Positions 26,250-34,800 of a stretch of 64,000 nucleotides of DNA are shown here, piece after piece. Made by a program: the position numbers and the translations under genes. The notes beneath the pieces were generated by a model. The model had not been told where the DNA came from, did not search any database, and worked only from the letters and a program-made list of their open reading frames with translations. Source of the stretch: RBG-16-34-14 sp963727535 (GTDB taxonomy: Bacteria; Bacteroidota; Ignavibacteria; Ignavibacteriales; Ignavibacteriaceae); NCBI GenBank assembly GCA_963727535.1, contig CAVSGR010000001.1:186001-250000 (forward strand), given 5' to 3'. How positions within the stretch are numbered: the stretch's first letter is position 1; each line of letters opens with the position of its first letter.

Positions 26250-27263
26250 AGTTGAGCTCCCTTAACATATTTTTTCGTTACACTCCAAACGACTAACCTC
26301 GCAAAGGAATTCAAAATAATTGTTAGTATAAAAAGTAAAAGTGAAATTTCTATAAGTGAGCTTAAATAAAGATTTGATGTTGCCTCGGTAAATTCATTTG
26401 CAATAACACTTGCCATTGTGTAACCGGGCTCAAATAACGAAGTAGAAATTTGCGGATTATTACCAATTACCATAGTAACAGCCATTGTTTCTCCTATTGC
26501 ACGTCCTAATCCCAATAGAGTTGCGCCAAGTATTCCTGATTTGCCCCCTTCAAGAATGATTTTGATCGTTTCCCATTTAGTAGCTCCCAGCGCATAAGAT
26601 GCTTCTCTTTGTGAGTTTGGAATAGACTTAAGGATATCCCTCGATATTGAAGTGATAATAGGAAGTATCATTACTGCTAAGATTAATGCTGCTGCAAGCA
26701 TACCCAAACCATAGGGAGGACCCTTAAATAAAAATATAAATCCCAGGTGATCACCAAGTAAAGGCTCAACAACTTTGCGAAGCCAGGGAGCCATAACAAA
26801 CATTCCGAACAAACCATAAACAATGCTGGGAATTGCAGCAAGGAGTTCGACCAACATCGATATAGGTCCCTCAAGCCATTTGGGAATAAACTCTGTTAGG
26901 AAAATTGCAATTCCTACGCTAAGTGGTAAAGCAATAATTAAGGCTATTAAAGATGAGTATAAGGTTCCGAATATAAATGGCAAAGCGCCAAAATTTTCAA
27001 GAACAGGGTCCCAATCAGTATTAATAATAAATTTCCAGCCGAACTTTTCAATAGCCGGAATAGATTGCCTGTACATCATATAGCCCATTAGGACTACAAG
27101 TACAAATAATAAAAAAGCAAATAGTCTTGTGATATTGTTAAAAACAAAATCACCAAGGTTCCTGCCTATTTTGCTTTTTGATAAAACACTATCAGCAGCA
27201 GAAACGGGAGTGTCGATATTGTCCTGCTGCTGATTTAAATTTTGTTCGTCTGTATTTTTCCAT
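26246..27263 (-). pseudogene. pstC: Phosphate ABC transporter permease PstC, one frameshift near its start
   Basis: The core shows FGALPFIFGTLYSSLIALII, PLSVGIAIFLTEFIPKWLEG, LLAAIPSIVYGLFGMFVMAP, the EAA loop REASYALGATKWETIKIILE and GRAIGETMAVTMVIGN, all typical PstC. An in-frame ATG at 27088 would miss the first membrane helix. One extra A in the A5 run near 27257 separates this frame from the better start at 27263; corrected, the protein begins MENTDEQNLNQQQDNID and has FNNITRLFAFLLFVLVVLMG as helix 1 (about 338 residues). The lesion is probably a consensus error. Confidence 0.88.
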
Positions 27264-27266
27264 CAG

Positions 27267-28297
27267 TTATTTTATAGAAATCTGAGCGATCTTCTTTTTA
27301 TCTAATTCTACAACTTCTTTTGGTAATGGAGCATAATATAAATCTTTGGCATATTTTTCGCCATCTGTTAATGCCCATTTAAGGAATTCGACAATTGCTT
27401 TAGCTTTATTTTTGTCCTTCATATTTTGATAAATAAGTAACCATGTAAAACCTGAAATCGGGTAGGAATTTTCCCCATCGGCGTTTGTAATTTCAACACG
27501 CAGATCTTCAGGCATATCTTTTATAAAACCTGCTGCAGCAGCCGAAACAGCATCAAAGGTAGGCATTACAAAATTTCCTGCCTTATTTTTTAGCGAAGCA
27601 TAAGGTAAATTATTCTTTTCCGCATAAGCTAATTCCACATAACCTATCGAACCATCGGTCTGTTTGACAATTCCTGTAACACCTTCATTACCTTTGCCGC
27701 CTAATCCAACAGGCCATTTAACTGAGGTACCCTGTCCTGCTTTTGATGCCCATGTTTTACTTACTTTAGTCAAATATCCCGTAAAAATATTTGTAGTTCC
27801 ACTTCCGTCAGATCTGTGAGCAACAAAAATTGGCTCATCAGGTAAATTCATTCCTGAATTCGCACTCTTAATTCTTGAATCATTCCATTTTTTAATCTTA
27901 CCAAGGAATATATCCGCTACAACATCAGGAGTTAATTTTAATCCTTTCCCTAATCCTTTAACATTATAAGTTACAACAACTGCACCCATAACAGTTGGAA
28001 TGTGAAGAATATCAGTTCCTTGTTTATCTTTTACTTGTTTTATCTGATCATCACTCATTGGGGCATCAGAAGCTCCAAAATCTACTGTTCCTTCTATTAC
28101 CTGTTTAATTCCTCCACCGCTCCCAATTGACTGATAATTAAATTCTATTCCTGTTTTTTTGTGGTATTCATCAAACCATTTTGAATAAATTACATAAGGG
28201 AATGTTGCCCCTGCTCCGTTCAGTTTCATTTGTGCAAAAGAATCGATCCAAAAGCACCAACCACAACTAATGCCAGCAAATAAATTTTCAGTTTCAT
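27267..28297 (-). pseudogene. pstS: Phosphate-binding protein PstS, one frameshift in the signal peptide
   Basis: The mature region begins QMKLNGAGATFPYVIYSKWF, the PstS hallmark GAGATFPYP-like motif. IGSGGGIKQVIEGTVDFGAS, VAHRSDGSGTTNIFTGYLTK, GNEGVTGIVKQTDGSIGYVE and WLLIYQNMKDKNKAKAIVEF follow. It captures phosphate in the periplasm for PstCAB. The signal peptide MKLKIYLLALVVVGAF lies one frame away, joined by one missing base near 28240 (GGATCGATTC); with it the start is the ATG at 28297 behind GGAGATAT. Four bases separate it from pstC. Homopolymer-independent deletion, but all motifs are intact. Confidence 0.88.
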
Positions 28298-28358
28298 AAT
28301 ATCTCCTTTATTTATTTTATTTTTTATCACGATAACTTTATATGATTAAACTTTCTTA

Positions 28359-29404
28359 TTAAAATCCCCAGAAGAATGTAACTCTTGGAGTAATATCGCT
28401 GTCATTTGCACCTTGAAGCGTGTGAACTTCAATGCCAGGCATAACACTGACATTTGAATCAACCTTAAAATCTAAAGCTGCAATAATTAAGCCTTGAGTA
28501 TCATTTTTTGCAGCAGGAGTCTGTATTCGGATCATAGGAATCATAGCGTCCTACAATACCAATATCGTCTGATAACAAAGCTTTTGCCCATACTGAAAGA
28601 CCAAAACCGACTTTGCGATTCAAGAGCTCCGCCGTTTGAGAAAATTATTTTGCTGGCTTTTTAAAAATCCTTCTAATCCAAAAGCAAAAGTTTTTCCTTG
28701 TTTGAAATTGACAAATCCTGCCGTAACAATAGCGGAATTGTCTTTCATTTGTCCATCAGAAGGATCTTTCTCCTGAGGCAAAGAATGAAAATCTCCATAA
28801 ACTGTAACCAAAAAGATTTCACTTGGAGTGAATTGTAGCATTCCATAATATCTCCTATATTTATCAGTTTCAGGTTTATTTCCTGAACCATCTCCTATCT
28901 TCAGCCAATATTTTACAGAGCCTTTTTCATCAAATTTTCCTTTTAAATCAATACCAATATCTCTTGAAGAAACTATTCCGAAATAATCCATTATAGTTTT
29001 TTCCAATGAACGATAACCCCATGCACCTTCTGAAACATCAAAAGCAGGGGTTGGCGACATACCGACAACCAGATCTGATCCTTTAAAAATTTCTTTCCAT
29101 TTCATCCAGGCATCCTTGACAAAAACTCCAATATTTTGAACCATTAGCAATAGCAGATTCCATTCTGAATCTTGTAGAAAACTTGTTACTAATTGTATAA
29201 TCAGTGGTAATATAGATCCTTCTGAAATTAAAACCGTGTATGTCTTTGTTCGTGGGATTTATCGCATTTACATTATAGAAAATAGTCCCCGAACATTAAA
29301 CCGCTGAATTTGACCGGTCCAACGCTTCCAACAGCAGCTTTATCCTGAGCCATTGCATTTCCTAAGAAAAGGACTGCTAAGAGTAAGTATAGTAAGTTTT
29401 TCAT
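28359..29404 (-). pseudogene. Outer-membrane porin of phosphate-selective (OprO/OprP) type, several frameshifts
   Basis: A signal peptide (MKNLLYLLLAVLFLGNAMAQ) is followed by strand-rich sequence: KFSGLMFGDYFYNVNAINPT, DIHGFNFRRIYITTDYTISN, KFSTRFRMESAI, VKDAWMKWKEIFKGSDLVVG, GIDLKGKFDEKGSVKYWLKI and a terminal aromatic strand SDITPRVTFFWGF. The ending in F is normal for beta-barrel insertion. Breaks near 29287, 29155, 28630 and 28525 are single-base shifts, so the gene must be read across four frames (about 345 residues). It leads the pst operon and would admit phosphate across the outer membrane. Porin type is inferred from position and pattern. Confidence 0.65.
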
Positions 29405-29531
29405 AAGAAAATAACCTTTAAGTGTTATTATTAAATAGTGATTTATAAAAATGAAGTTGTTAAAGTTTAACTTCGACGGTGCTAATTTAGAATATAAGAA
29501 ATGAGTTTATGTTAAGGCAGGTTTATATTAA

Positions 29532-29582
29532 TGTTACCAAATTGTTAACAGATCTATAAAGTTCTCTTACACTTTCTTAACA
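29532..29582. promoter_or_regulatory. Array of TTAACA-like direct repeats near the porin-pst operon
   Basis: On the plus strand, TTACCA (29534), TTAACA (29545), TTACAC (29567) and TTAACA (29577) recur at about 11-base steps. On the minus strand the first pair reads TTAACA-N5-GTAACA, so it also faces the porin-pst operon, whose start is 128 bases away. The same motif type, TTAACA-N5-TTAACA, is upstream of arsC. This is a candidate phosphate-response element; no binding protein gene is in the window. Confidence 0.4.
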
Positions 29583-29658
29583 TTAATAGATTAAGATTTC
29601 TCATCAAAGAATTCAAAAAACAAAATAAGTGTTCATCTCTCTCATGTTCCCCTTCGAC

Positions 29659-29690
29659 AAAAAGGATGTCAGAAATGGCATCCTTTTTTT
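29659..29690 (+). terminator. Rho-independent terminator without an obvious gene before it
   Basis: AAAAAGGATGTC pairs with GGCATCCTTTTT around the loop AGAAAT, followed by a T tract. One G-T wobble occurs. The nearest plus-strand gene upstream is more than 5 kb away, because all genes between are on the minus strand. A short non-coding transcript starting after the TTAACA array (about 29590) would explain it. Confidence 0.6.
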
Positions 29691-29798
29691 ATTTTTGTCA
29701 CCCTTTTAGATAACATAAATTTAATGTTCTCTTAATAATTTGATAAAACATATAAGTTAATTTTAAGTTGAATTCAAGAAAGGAGAGGGCTTAAAACA

Positions 29799-30005
29799 AT
29801 GAGTTCGAAGAAAGAAATAGTTGTAAATTTTCCTATAGAAATTATCGAGAACGGCGAATCAATCACCAAACACGAAATAAAAAAGGAAAAGGAAATTATA
29901 GACAGGTTAAAAAGACTCCATCTTCTTTCAGAAAAAAATAAAGAGAATGAATGGCACCAGGAATATTTCCTGATCTATAATTCTTATGTCCTGGAAAATT
30001 TATAA
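29799..30005 (+). CDS. Small protein of unknown function
   Basis: A 68-residue charged protein (MSSKKEIVVNFPIEIIENGE) with KKEKEIIDRLKRLHLLSEKN as a likely amphipathic helix and EWHQEYFLIYNSYVLENL at the end. No signal peptide or membrane segment is seen. A strong ribosome site (AAGGAGAGGG) lies before the ATG, which supports real expression. It converges on the metallophosphoesterase gene with a 6-base gap. I recognise no family. Confidence 0.55.
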   Translation: MSSKKEIVVNFPIEIIENGESITKHEIKKEKEIIDRLKRLHLLSEKNKENEWHQEYFLIYNSYVLENL

Positions 30006-30011
30006 GGTAGG

Positions 30012-30971
30012 TTAATAGTTAACTGCTTTTTTTAGTACGTCAGTCTCTTCTTTTGCGTTCTCTATTCCATTCTGGAAAGAATTCCTGTGAATTATTATTG
30101 AAGAATTTGCCGCAAGCTTATGAGTTTCCAATATAGTATTGTCCCGACTGGTATTAATAAAATTAACCTGTAATTCATTTGGGAAATTTCCTTTTATAGT
30201 AGCACCGGCATTAAAAAATTTTATCTGTTCTCTGCTATATTCCAGGTTAGAGTGCCAATGTCCATGTAGAACCATATCCATATTATGTTCTTTAAAAAAT
30301 GCAATAATTCTTTTCTTTTTTTTGAGCTTCATTGTTTGTTTTTCAATTTTTTGCCAGAAGTCTGAAGCGAAATTATTTTTTTTCAACTTTATTTTGTTGA
30401 AATGATGGTGAACTAATACTATCCTCTTTTTATTTTCAGAAGGATTTTTCTTTAATAGAGTAACTGTCTTAATTAGTTCATTATCTGTAATCTTCCCATT
30501 TGAGCCGAAAGGATTTTTTACTTTTGAATAGCTCGCTATTGAGTTTAAGCCTATAAACTGAATATCATTTAGTTCCTTTATAAAAGGGAAGTAGCTGCCA
30601 TCATTTTTATTTATCCCGGAAAAGGTCTCAAAATAATAGTCACCAAATTGCTTAACCATGTTTTCATAATTTACATTATTGCACTTTTCCGGGAAATTTA
30701 AAATATCTTCCGGTGTTTGTAACCCGCCGAAAATATCGTGATTACCTATTACCAATGATAGTCTGTCACTTCTTAAAATATCAAATGACTTAAAGAGTTT
30801 TCTAAGTATTTCAAAATCCTTTGGATCAGCGTTATCTGTTAAGTCGCCGGTAATTACTATATGGTCAACATCAGTCTGTATTATATATTTTAAAAGATGT
30901 TTTATGTTTTTCAGGTTGGAATTCTTAAAAAATGTGCTGAAGTGTAAATCTGAAATATGAGCAATTTTCAT
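30012..30971 (-). CDS. Calcineurin-like metallophosphoesterase
   Basis: The 319-residue protein shows the five metal-binding motifs in order: AHISDLHFS (D-x-H), VITGDLTDN (GD), LVIGNHDIFGG (GNHD), VLVHHHFN and LHGHWHSNLE (GHxH). It hydrolyses a phosphoester, for example of a cyclic nucleotide, a nucleotide or a lipid headgroup; the substrate cannot be read from sequence. KQTMKLKKKKRIIAFFKEHN is a basic insert between motifs. No signal peptide, so cytosolic. It is the only gene of its unit, with a weaker TTAACA-like pair about 40-50 bases upstream. Confidence 0.85.
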   Translation of the reverse strand: MKIAHISDLHFSTFFKNSNLKNIKHLLKYIIQTDVDHIVITGDLTDNADPKDFEILRKLFKSFDILRSDRLSLVIGNHDIFGGLQTPEDILNFPEKCNNVNYENMVKQFGDYYFETFSGINKNDGSYFPFIKELNDIQFIGLNSIASYSKVKNPFGSNGKITDNELIKTVTLLKKNPSENKKRIVLVHHHFNKIKLKKNNFASDFWQKIEKQTMKLKKKKRIIAFFKEHNMDMVLHGHWHSNLEYSREQIKFFNAGATIKGNFPNELQVNFINTSRDNTILETHKLAANSSIIIHRNSFQNGIENAKEETDVLKKAVNY

Positions 30972-31132
30972 TTTTGCCTAAAAAGAAATTTTTAGTTGAT
31001 AAAACTTATTTAACCAATGTTAAGAAATGATAAAATTGGGGTAATGAAATTATTAACAAAAATTAATATGTGCAGGAAGGATAAGATTTTTTAGCTATAC
31101 CAAAGTTGGTTTGGAGTATAATTCAGCGGTAC

Positions 31133-31324
31133 TTATTTCTTCGGTACTATCTGAATGTATATTTTTTTTGTTTCCGGTTCCGGCTCGTCGATAATCTGCC
31201 AGATTGTTGGATTGCTGAATTTAAGAGTCTTAATTCTCTTTTCGTTATGTGCAGCTATAATTTCTTCAATAACAGGTCTGATTTCGGCTGGTATCTGAAT
31301 AGCTGAACTCGTTACATTTTGCAT
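31133..31324 (-). CDS. Small protein of unknown function (63 residues)
   Basis: The ORF (MQNVTSSAIQIPAEIRPVIE, EIIAAHNEKRIKTLKFSNPT, IWQIIDEPEPETKKIYIQIV) is soluble and has an ordered helix-strand look. The ribosome site AGAGAGGG stands 5-6 bases before the ATG, which favours this frame over the overlapping plus-strand frame. No family recognised. It is isolated between the phosphoesterase and the fatty acid hydroxylase gene. Confidence 0.55.
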   Translation of the reverse strand: MQNVTSSAIQIPAEIRPVIEEIIAAHNEKRIKTLKFSNPTIWQIIDEPEPETKKIYIQIVPKK

Positions 31325-31482
31325 TTTTTCCCTCTCTAATAAGATTAAAACTGTACTTAATATAGCAACAACTTTTTAAAAGCAAAAGTGGAAATCCGAA
31401 ATTGATAAAACTTAATATTGGGTATTAAATTTTATGCAGAAATAAGTTAAAATATGCTCTGATAGAGCCTGATGGGGAAGAA

Positions 31483-32313
31483 TTATTTACTAAACCTTCT
31501 AAAAGCAAAAAAGAATTGTTTTATAAAATTTTTCGGAAAATTTAGCCCGGAAAGTCCATAATATTTTGCTTTCATATCCGGGAAATATGCACTACCGAAA
31601 AGCCAATCCCAAACGGCAAGCTTTGTACTAAAATTTTTGTTATATGCTTCTTCAACTTTATCCGCATGGTGCCATCTGTGCATTTCCGGTCCGTTTATAA
31701 TATACTGCAGCCAGCCTGTTCTTATATTTATGTTTGAATGAATGTACATTCCCCAAACAGCGCTAATAATTCCTTTATAAGCTATAACTGCTAAAGGTGA
31801 TCCTAATAGTACGATAGGCATAAATTCTATAGTCTGATTTATAAGAATTTCAAATGCATGAGATCTTGAACCGGAAAGCCAATCGACTTTTTCAGCAGAA
31901 TGATGGGCTTCGTGAATTCTCCACAAGAATTTATTTTTATGCTGTAATCTATGCATCCAGTAAATGTATAAATCATGAGAAATGGTGAAGAATACAAGTT
32001 GCAGCCAGATTGGTACGTCGGCAAATAATTTTAGCCTAGAGAGTCCGGTTGTGTTATCGATAAAATAAATAATGTAGCCAAATATGATAATGCTAAGGAT
32101 ATAACTTTGCGCAATTGTATAAAGTGCCAGGTCATTAAAAAATCCTTCGCGGATTATTTTTTGTCCTTTGTTATAAGGGAAAATTTTTTCAAGCGCTACA
32201 AAAAGAACAGCAGCCGAAATGATCAGGATCATTGAAATCCCTTCAGCATAACTGAGGCTGTTAAAATAACTTTTCACAAAATCTATAGTAGATTGAAAAA
32301 TGTTTGCAGTCAT
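31483..32313 (-). CDS. Fatty acid hydroxylase / sterol desaturase family membrane protein
   Basis: The 276-residue protein has four hydrophobic segments and the histidine clusters of the di-iron family: SHDLYIYWMHRLQHKNKFLW, IHEAHHSAEKVDWLSGSRSH, and PEMHRWHHADKVEEAYNKNF. It would hydroxylate or desaturate a lipid with O2. GTSA-like ending LAVWDWLFGSAYFPD is typical. It ends the nine-gene minus-strand operon, starting 15 bases after the neuB-like gene, so it may modify the lipid part of a surface glycoconjugate or an unrelated envelope lipid. Confidence 0.8.
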   Translation of the reverse strand: MTANIFQSTIDFVKSYFNSLSYAEGISMILIISAAVLFVALEKIFPYNKGQKIIREGFFNDLALYTIAQSYILSIIIFGYIIYFIDNTTGLSRLKLFADVPIWLQLVFFTISHDLYIYWMHRLQHKNKFLWRIHEAHHSAEKVDWLSGSRSHAFEILINQTIEFMPIVLLGSPLAVIAYKGIISAVWGMYIHSNINIRTGWLQYIINGPEMHRWHHADKVEEAYNKNFSTKLAVWDWLFGSAYFPDMKAKYYGLSGLNFPKNFIKQFFFAFRRFSK

Positions 32314-32327
32314 AGTTCAAAGAATAA

Positions 32328-33236
32328 TTAAACAGTTTGCATTTCATCAAATGTCGATTTTACTCTTCTAAGCTTTTGAAGATTTTTTAATTCGCTGGCA
32401 TAAACTTTTTTAATCCCGTCACCTAAGGCTTTTTCAATATCGCGGATGTTGGAAACAAGTCTTGCCATCCCGATTATTTCAACGGAAGCAGCTTGATCAG
32501 TTCCCCACATAGCACGATCAAGAGTAATGTGGCGTTCAACAAAAGAAGCTCCCAAAGAAACAGCAGCCCATGTCGGCGCTAGACCAACTTCGTGTCCCGA
32601 ATATCCAACCGGATTAGAAAGATATTTCTCTTTTAATGTTAGAATCATTCTTAGGTTTAATTCTTCTGGTTTACATGGATAAGAAGATGTTGAATGGGCA
32701 ATCATAAGTTCATAAGGTTCAACCAAATCTATTGCTGATTCTATTTCTTCCATTGTTGACATACCTGTTGAAATCATCAAGGGCTTGTTAAGTAATTTAT
32801 GTTTAAGCAGGAGATTTTCATCGGTAAGAGAGGCGGATGCTATTTTATACATTACAGGATCAAACTCTTCAATAAAATCTACGGCTTCTTCATCCCAGCA
32901 GGATACAAACCACATCATTCCTTTTTCATTACAAAATCTTACGAGCTTACCAAACTCTTCTTTATTAAATTCCATTTTATGTCGGTAGTCTATGTAAGTC
33001 ATTCTGCCCCAGGGAGTATCGCGTTCTACATTCCATTGGTCTCTTGGTACACAAACTTCAGGAGTTCTTTTCTGAAATTTTACTGCATTGCATCCTGCAT
33101 AGATAGCTCCTTCAATCATCTTCTTTGCAATATCAACAGAACCATTATGATTAATTCCTATCTCGGCTATTACAAAAACCAGTTCATTATCACCAATATA
33201 TTGGTTTCCCACTTTTATTTTTCTTTCATAATTCAT
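32328..33236 (-). CDS. neuB: NeuB-family sialic/nonulosonic acid synthase lacking the SAF domain
   Basis: The protein condenses phosphoenolpyruvate with a sugar to give a 3-deoxy-ulosonic acid. It has VIAEIGINHNGSVDIAKKMI, GCNAVKFQKRTPEVCVPRDQ, VDFIEEFDPVMYKIASASLT, PLMISTGMSTMEEIESAIDL, IAHSTSSYPCKPEELNLRMI, GYSGHEVGLAPTWAAVSLGA and VERHITLDRAMWGTDQAAS. The chain stops at about 302 residues, just after the barrel; normal NeuB proteins carry a further antifreeze-like SAF domain of about 60 residues, which is missing. The ATG at 33236 has GAGGG before it, so the TTG frame extension to 33248 is not used. It is in an operon with phosphatase and cytidylyltransferase genes. Confidence 0.85.
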   Translation of the reverse strand: MNYERKIKVGNQYIGDNELVFVIAEIGINHNGSVDIAKKMIEGAIYAGCNAVKFQKRTPEVCVPRDQWNVERDTPWGRMTYIDYRHKMEFNKEEFGKLVRFCNEKGMMWFVSCWDEEAVDFIEEFDPVMYKIASASLTDENLLLKHKLLNKPLMISTGMSTMEEIESAIDLVEPYELMIAHSTSSYPCKPEELNLRMILTLKEKYLSNPVGYSGHEVGLAPTWAAVSLGASFVERHITLDRAMWGTDQAASVEIIGMARLVSNIRDIEKALGDGIKKVYASELKNLQKLRRVKSTFDEMQTV

Positions 33237-33271
33237 TGTGACCCTCAATAGTTTATTAAAATCCGAGTTAA

Positions 33272-33805
33272 TTATTTTTTCTTCTGATTAAGAACAATTA
33301 TTAGCTCAGCAAATTCTCTGAAAGCGCCGTTCCCGCCTTTTTCATCACAAACATAATCCACAATTTTTTTTATGTCCGGCATTGCATCGGCAGGAGAAGC
33401 AGTTAACCCGGCTAATTTTATTAATTCGATATCGTTAACATCATCTCCAATAAAAGCAATGTTTTCTGGTTTTAGATTATTTGCTTTTAATATTTTTTTC
33501 AGTACATCCGGTTTATCTTTTACACCAAGATGTAATTCTTTTATTTCTAATTTCTCTGCTCTTTTCTTAACAGAATCTGATAACTCTCCGGTAATAATTC
33601 CAGTTTCAATTTTAAGAACTTTCCTAAGTCGTTCTACTCCCATTCCATCTCTGATAGAAAAACGCTTTAACATTTCTCCAGTATCGGAATAATAAACTCC
33701 AGTATCTGTTAAAACACCGTCATTATCAGCAAGAACAAGTTTTATTTTTTTTGCTTTCTTTGCAAGATGAATATTTTTTTTTCTAAGTTTATCAGAAGTT
33801 ACCAT
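33272..33805 (-). CDS. KdsC-type HAD phosphatase
   Basis: This 177-residue C0-type HAD enzyme has IKLVLADNDGVLTDTGVYYS (nucleophile Asp and acid/base Asp), FSIRDGMGVERLRKVLKIET, IITGELSDSVKKRAEKL (Thr motif), and IAFIGDDVNDIELIKLAGLT (metal-binding Asp pair) with PADAMPDIKKIVDYVCDEKG. KdsC relatives remove phosphate from KDO-8-phosphate or from nonulosonic acid 9-phosphates. Placed directly before the neuB-like gene, it would dephosphorylate that synthase's product. It overlaps the SDR gene end by 7 bases. Confidence 0.85.
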   Translation of the reverse strand: MVTSDKLRKKNIHLAKKAKKIKLVLADNDGVLTDTGVYYSDTGEMLKRFSIRDGMGVERLRKVLKIETGIITGELSDSVKKRAEKLEIKELHLGVKDKPDVLKKILKANNLKPENIAFIGDDVNDIELIKLAGLTASPADAMPDIKKIVDYVCDEKGGNGAFREFAELIIVLNQKKK

Positions 33806-34629
33806 GCCGTCCAGCCTCCATCTACAACCAAGTTTGCGCCTGTCATATAACTCGATGCATCGCTTGCTAAAAAAATAATTGCTCCTTTATAATCTGTTGG
33901 CTGCGCCATTCTTCCTAAAGGTGTCGCATGTGAATAATTTTTTAAGAAATATTCTTCCTGGTTATTTTCTACACCGCCAGGGGAAAGAGTGTTAACTCTA
34001 ACACCTTTATCGCCCCAATAAGCGGCAAGAAATCTTGTGAAAGAAATTATCGCACCTTTTGTAACAGGATAAGCTGCAGATTTATAGAAACTCTGTTCAC
34101 CATTTTCTTTTTTATAGATTGATTGATTCGGTGCGACAATACCATAAGTTGAAGCAATGTTAATGATACTTCCGCTTCCGGCTTTCGCCATTTCAGTTCC
34201 TAAAATCTGGGAACAAAGAAATGTTCCTGTTAGATTAACATTGAGGGACCTTTGCCAAAGATCTAAAGGATAATTTTCAAACTTGGATTGTTCAGCGGCG
34301 GCAGTTGGATTTTCTCCGAAGGAGTCCTTTGGGACAAACATATCATTTATTGCAGCGTTGTTCACTAGTATATCGATCTTTCCGAAATTTTTTAATATAG
34401 TTTCTCTAAGCTTCTTTACTGATTCAACATTAGTAATATCACAGCCAACCCCTATACTTTTTGTTGCCAGAGTCTCAGCAAACTTTTTGCAATCATTTTC
34501 TCTTATGTCGACTACAACAACATTGGCTCCGGCTTCGGAAAGAGCATAGCAATGATTTTTTCCCAATAAACCCAAAGCACCAGTTACAACAGCAACTTTA
34601 TCATCAAGAGAAAATAATTCTTTACTCAT
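33799..34629 (-). CDS. Short-chain dehydrogenase/reductase
   Basis: From the ATG at 34629 the protein is 276 residues and starts MSKELFSLDDKVAVVTGALG with the TGxxxLLG cofactor loop. VDIRENDCKKFAETL, DILVNNAAINDMFVP (NNAA), SGSIINIASTYGIVAPN (catalytic Ser), SFYKSAAYPVTKGAIISFTR (YxxxK, Y-PVTK), and GVRVNTLSPGGVENNQ follow. It interconverts a sugar hydroxyl and ketone with NAD(P). An upstream in-frame codon at 34662 lies inside a palindromic repeat and is rejected as the start. The gene sits between the aminotransferase and the phosphatase, as expected for a sugar keto intermediate. Confidence 0.85.
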   Translation of the reverse strand: MSKELFSLDDKVAVVTGALGLLGKNHCYALSEAGANVVVVDIRENDCKKFAETLATKSIGVGCDITNVESVKKLRETILKNFGKIDILVNNAAINDMFVPKDSFGENPTAAAEQSKFENYPLDLWQRSLNVNLTGTFLCSQILGTEMAKAGSGSIINIASTYGIVAPNQSIYKKENGEQSFYKSAAYPVTKGAIISFTRFLAAYWGDKGVRVNTLSPGGVENNQEEYFLKNYSHATPLGRMAQPTDYKGAIIFLASDASSYMTGANLVVDGGWTAW

Positions 34630-34658
34630 TGAATATTTTCTCAGTAAGAATAAAATAG

Positions 34659-34779
34659 CCACGACCTTTAGGTCGTGGAAAAGAAAACTCTAAAACATTG
34701 GCTTTAGCCAAATATTCAAAAAATATTGTGGTTAAAACCAAATCTCTGTTGTAAAAAGTACCCCCGACATAAATGTCGG
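34659..34779. repeat. Palindrome cluster between the SDR and aminotransferase genes
   Basis: Three hairpins: CCACGACCTTTAGGTCGTGG (34659-34678), TTGGCTTTAGCCAA (34698-34711), and CCGACATAAATGTCGG (34764-34779). The first two have the CTTTAG centre found at 2.6 and 23.6 kb with different arms. They lie inside an otherwise tightly packed operon, so they may be processed on the transcript or influence read-through. Confidence 0.65.
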
Positions 34780-34800
34780 AGCTATTTAACTGTGATAAAA

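Noticed and set aside
31106..31306. Plus-strand 66-codon frame
   Set aside because: It overlaps the minus-strand 63-residue gene, which has a good ribosome site and less biased composition. The plus frame is rich in Phe, Tyr and Cys as shadow frames are.
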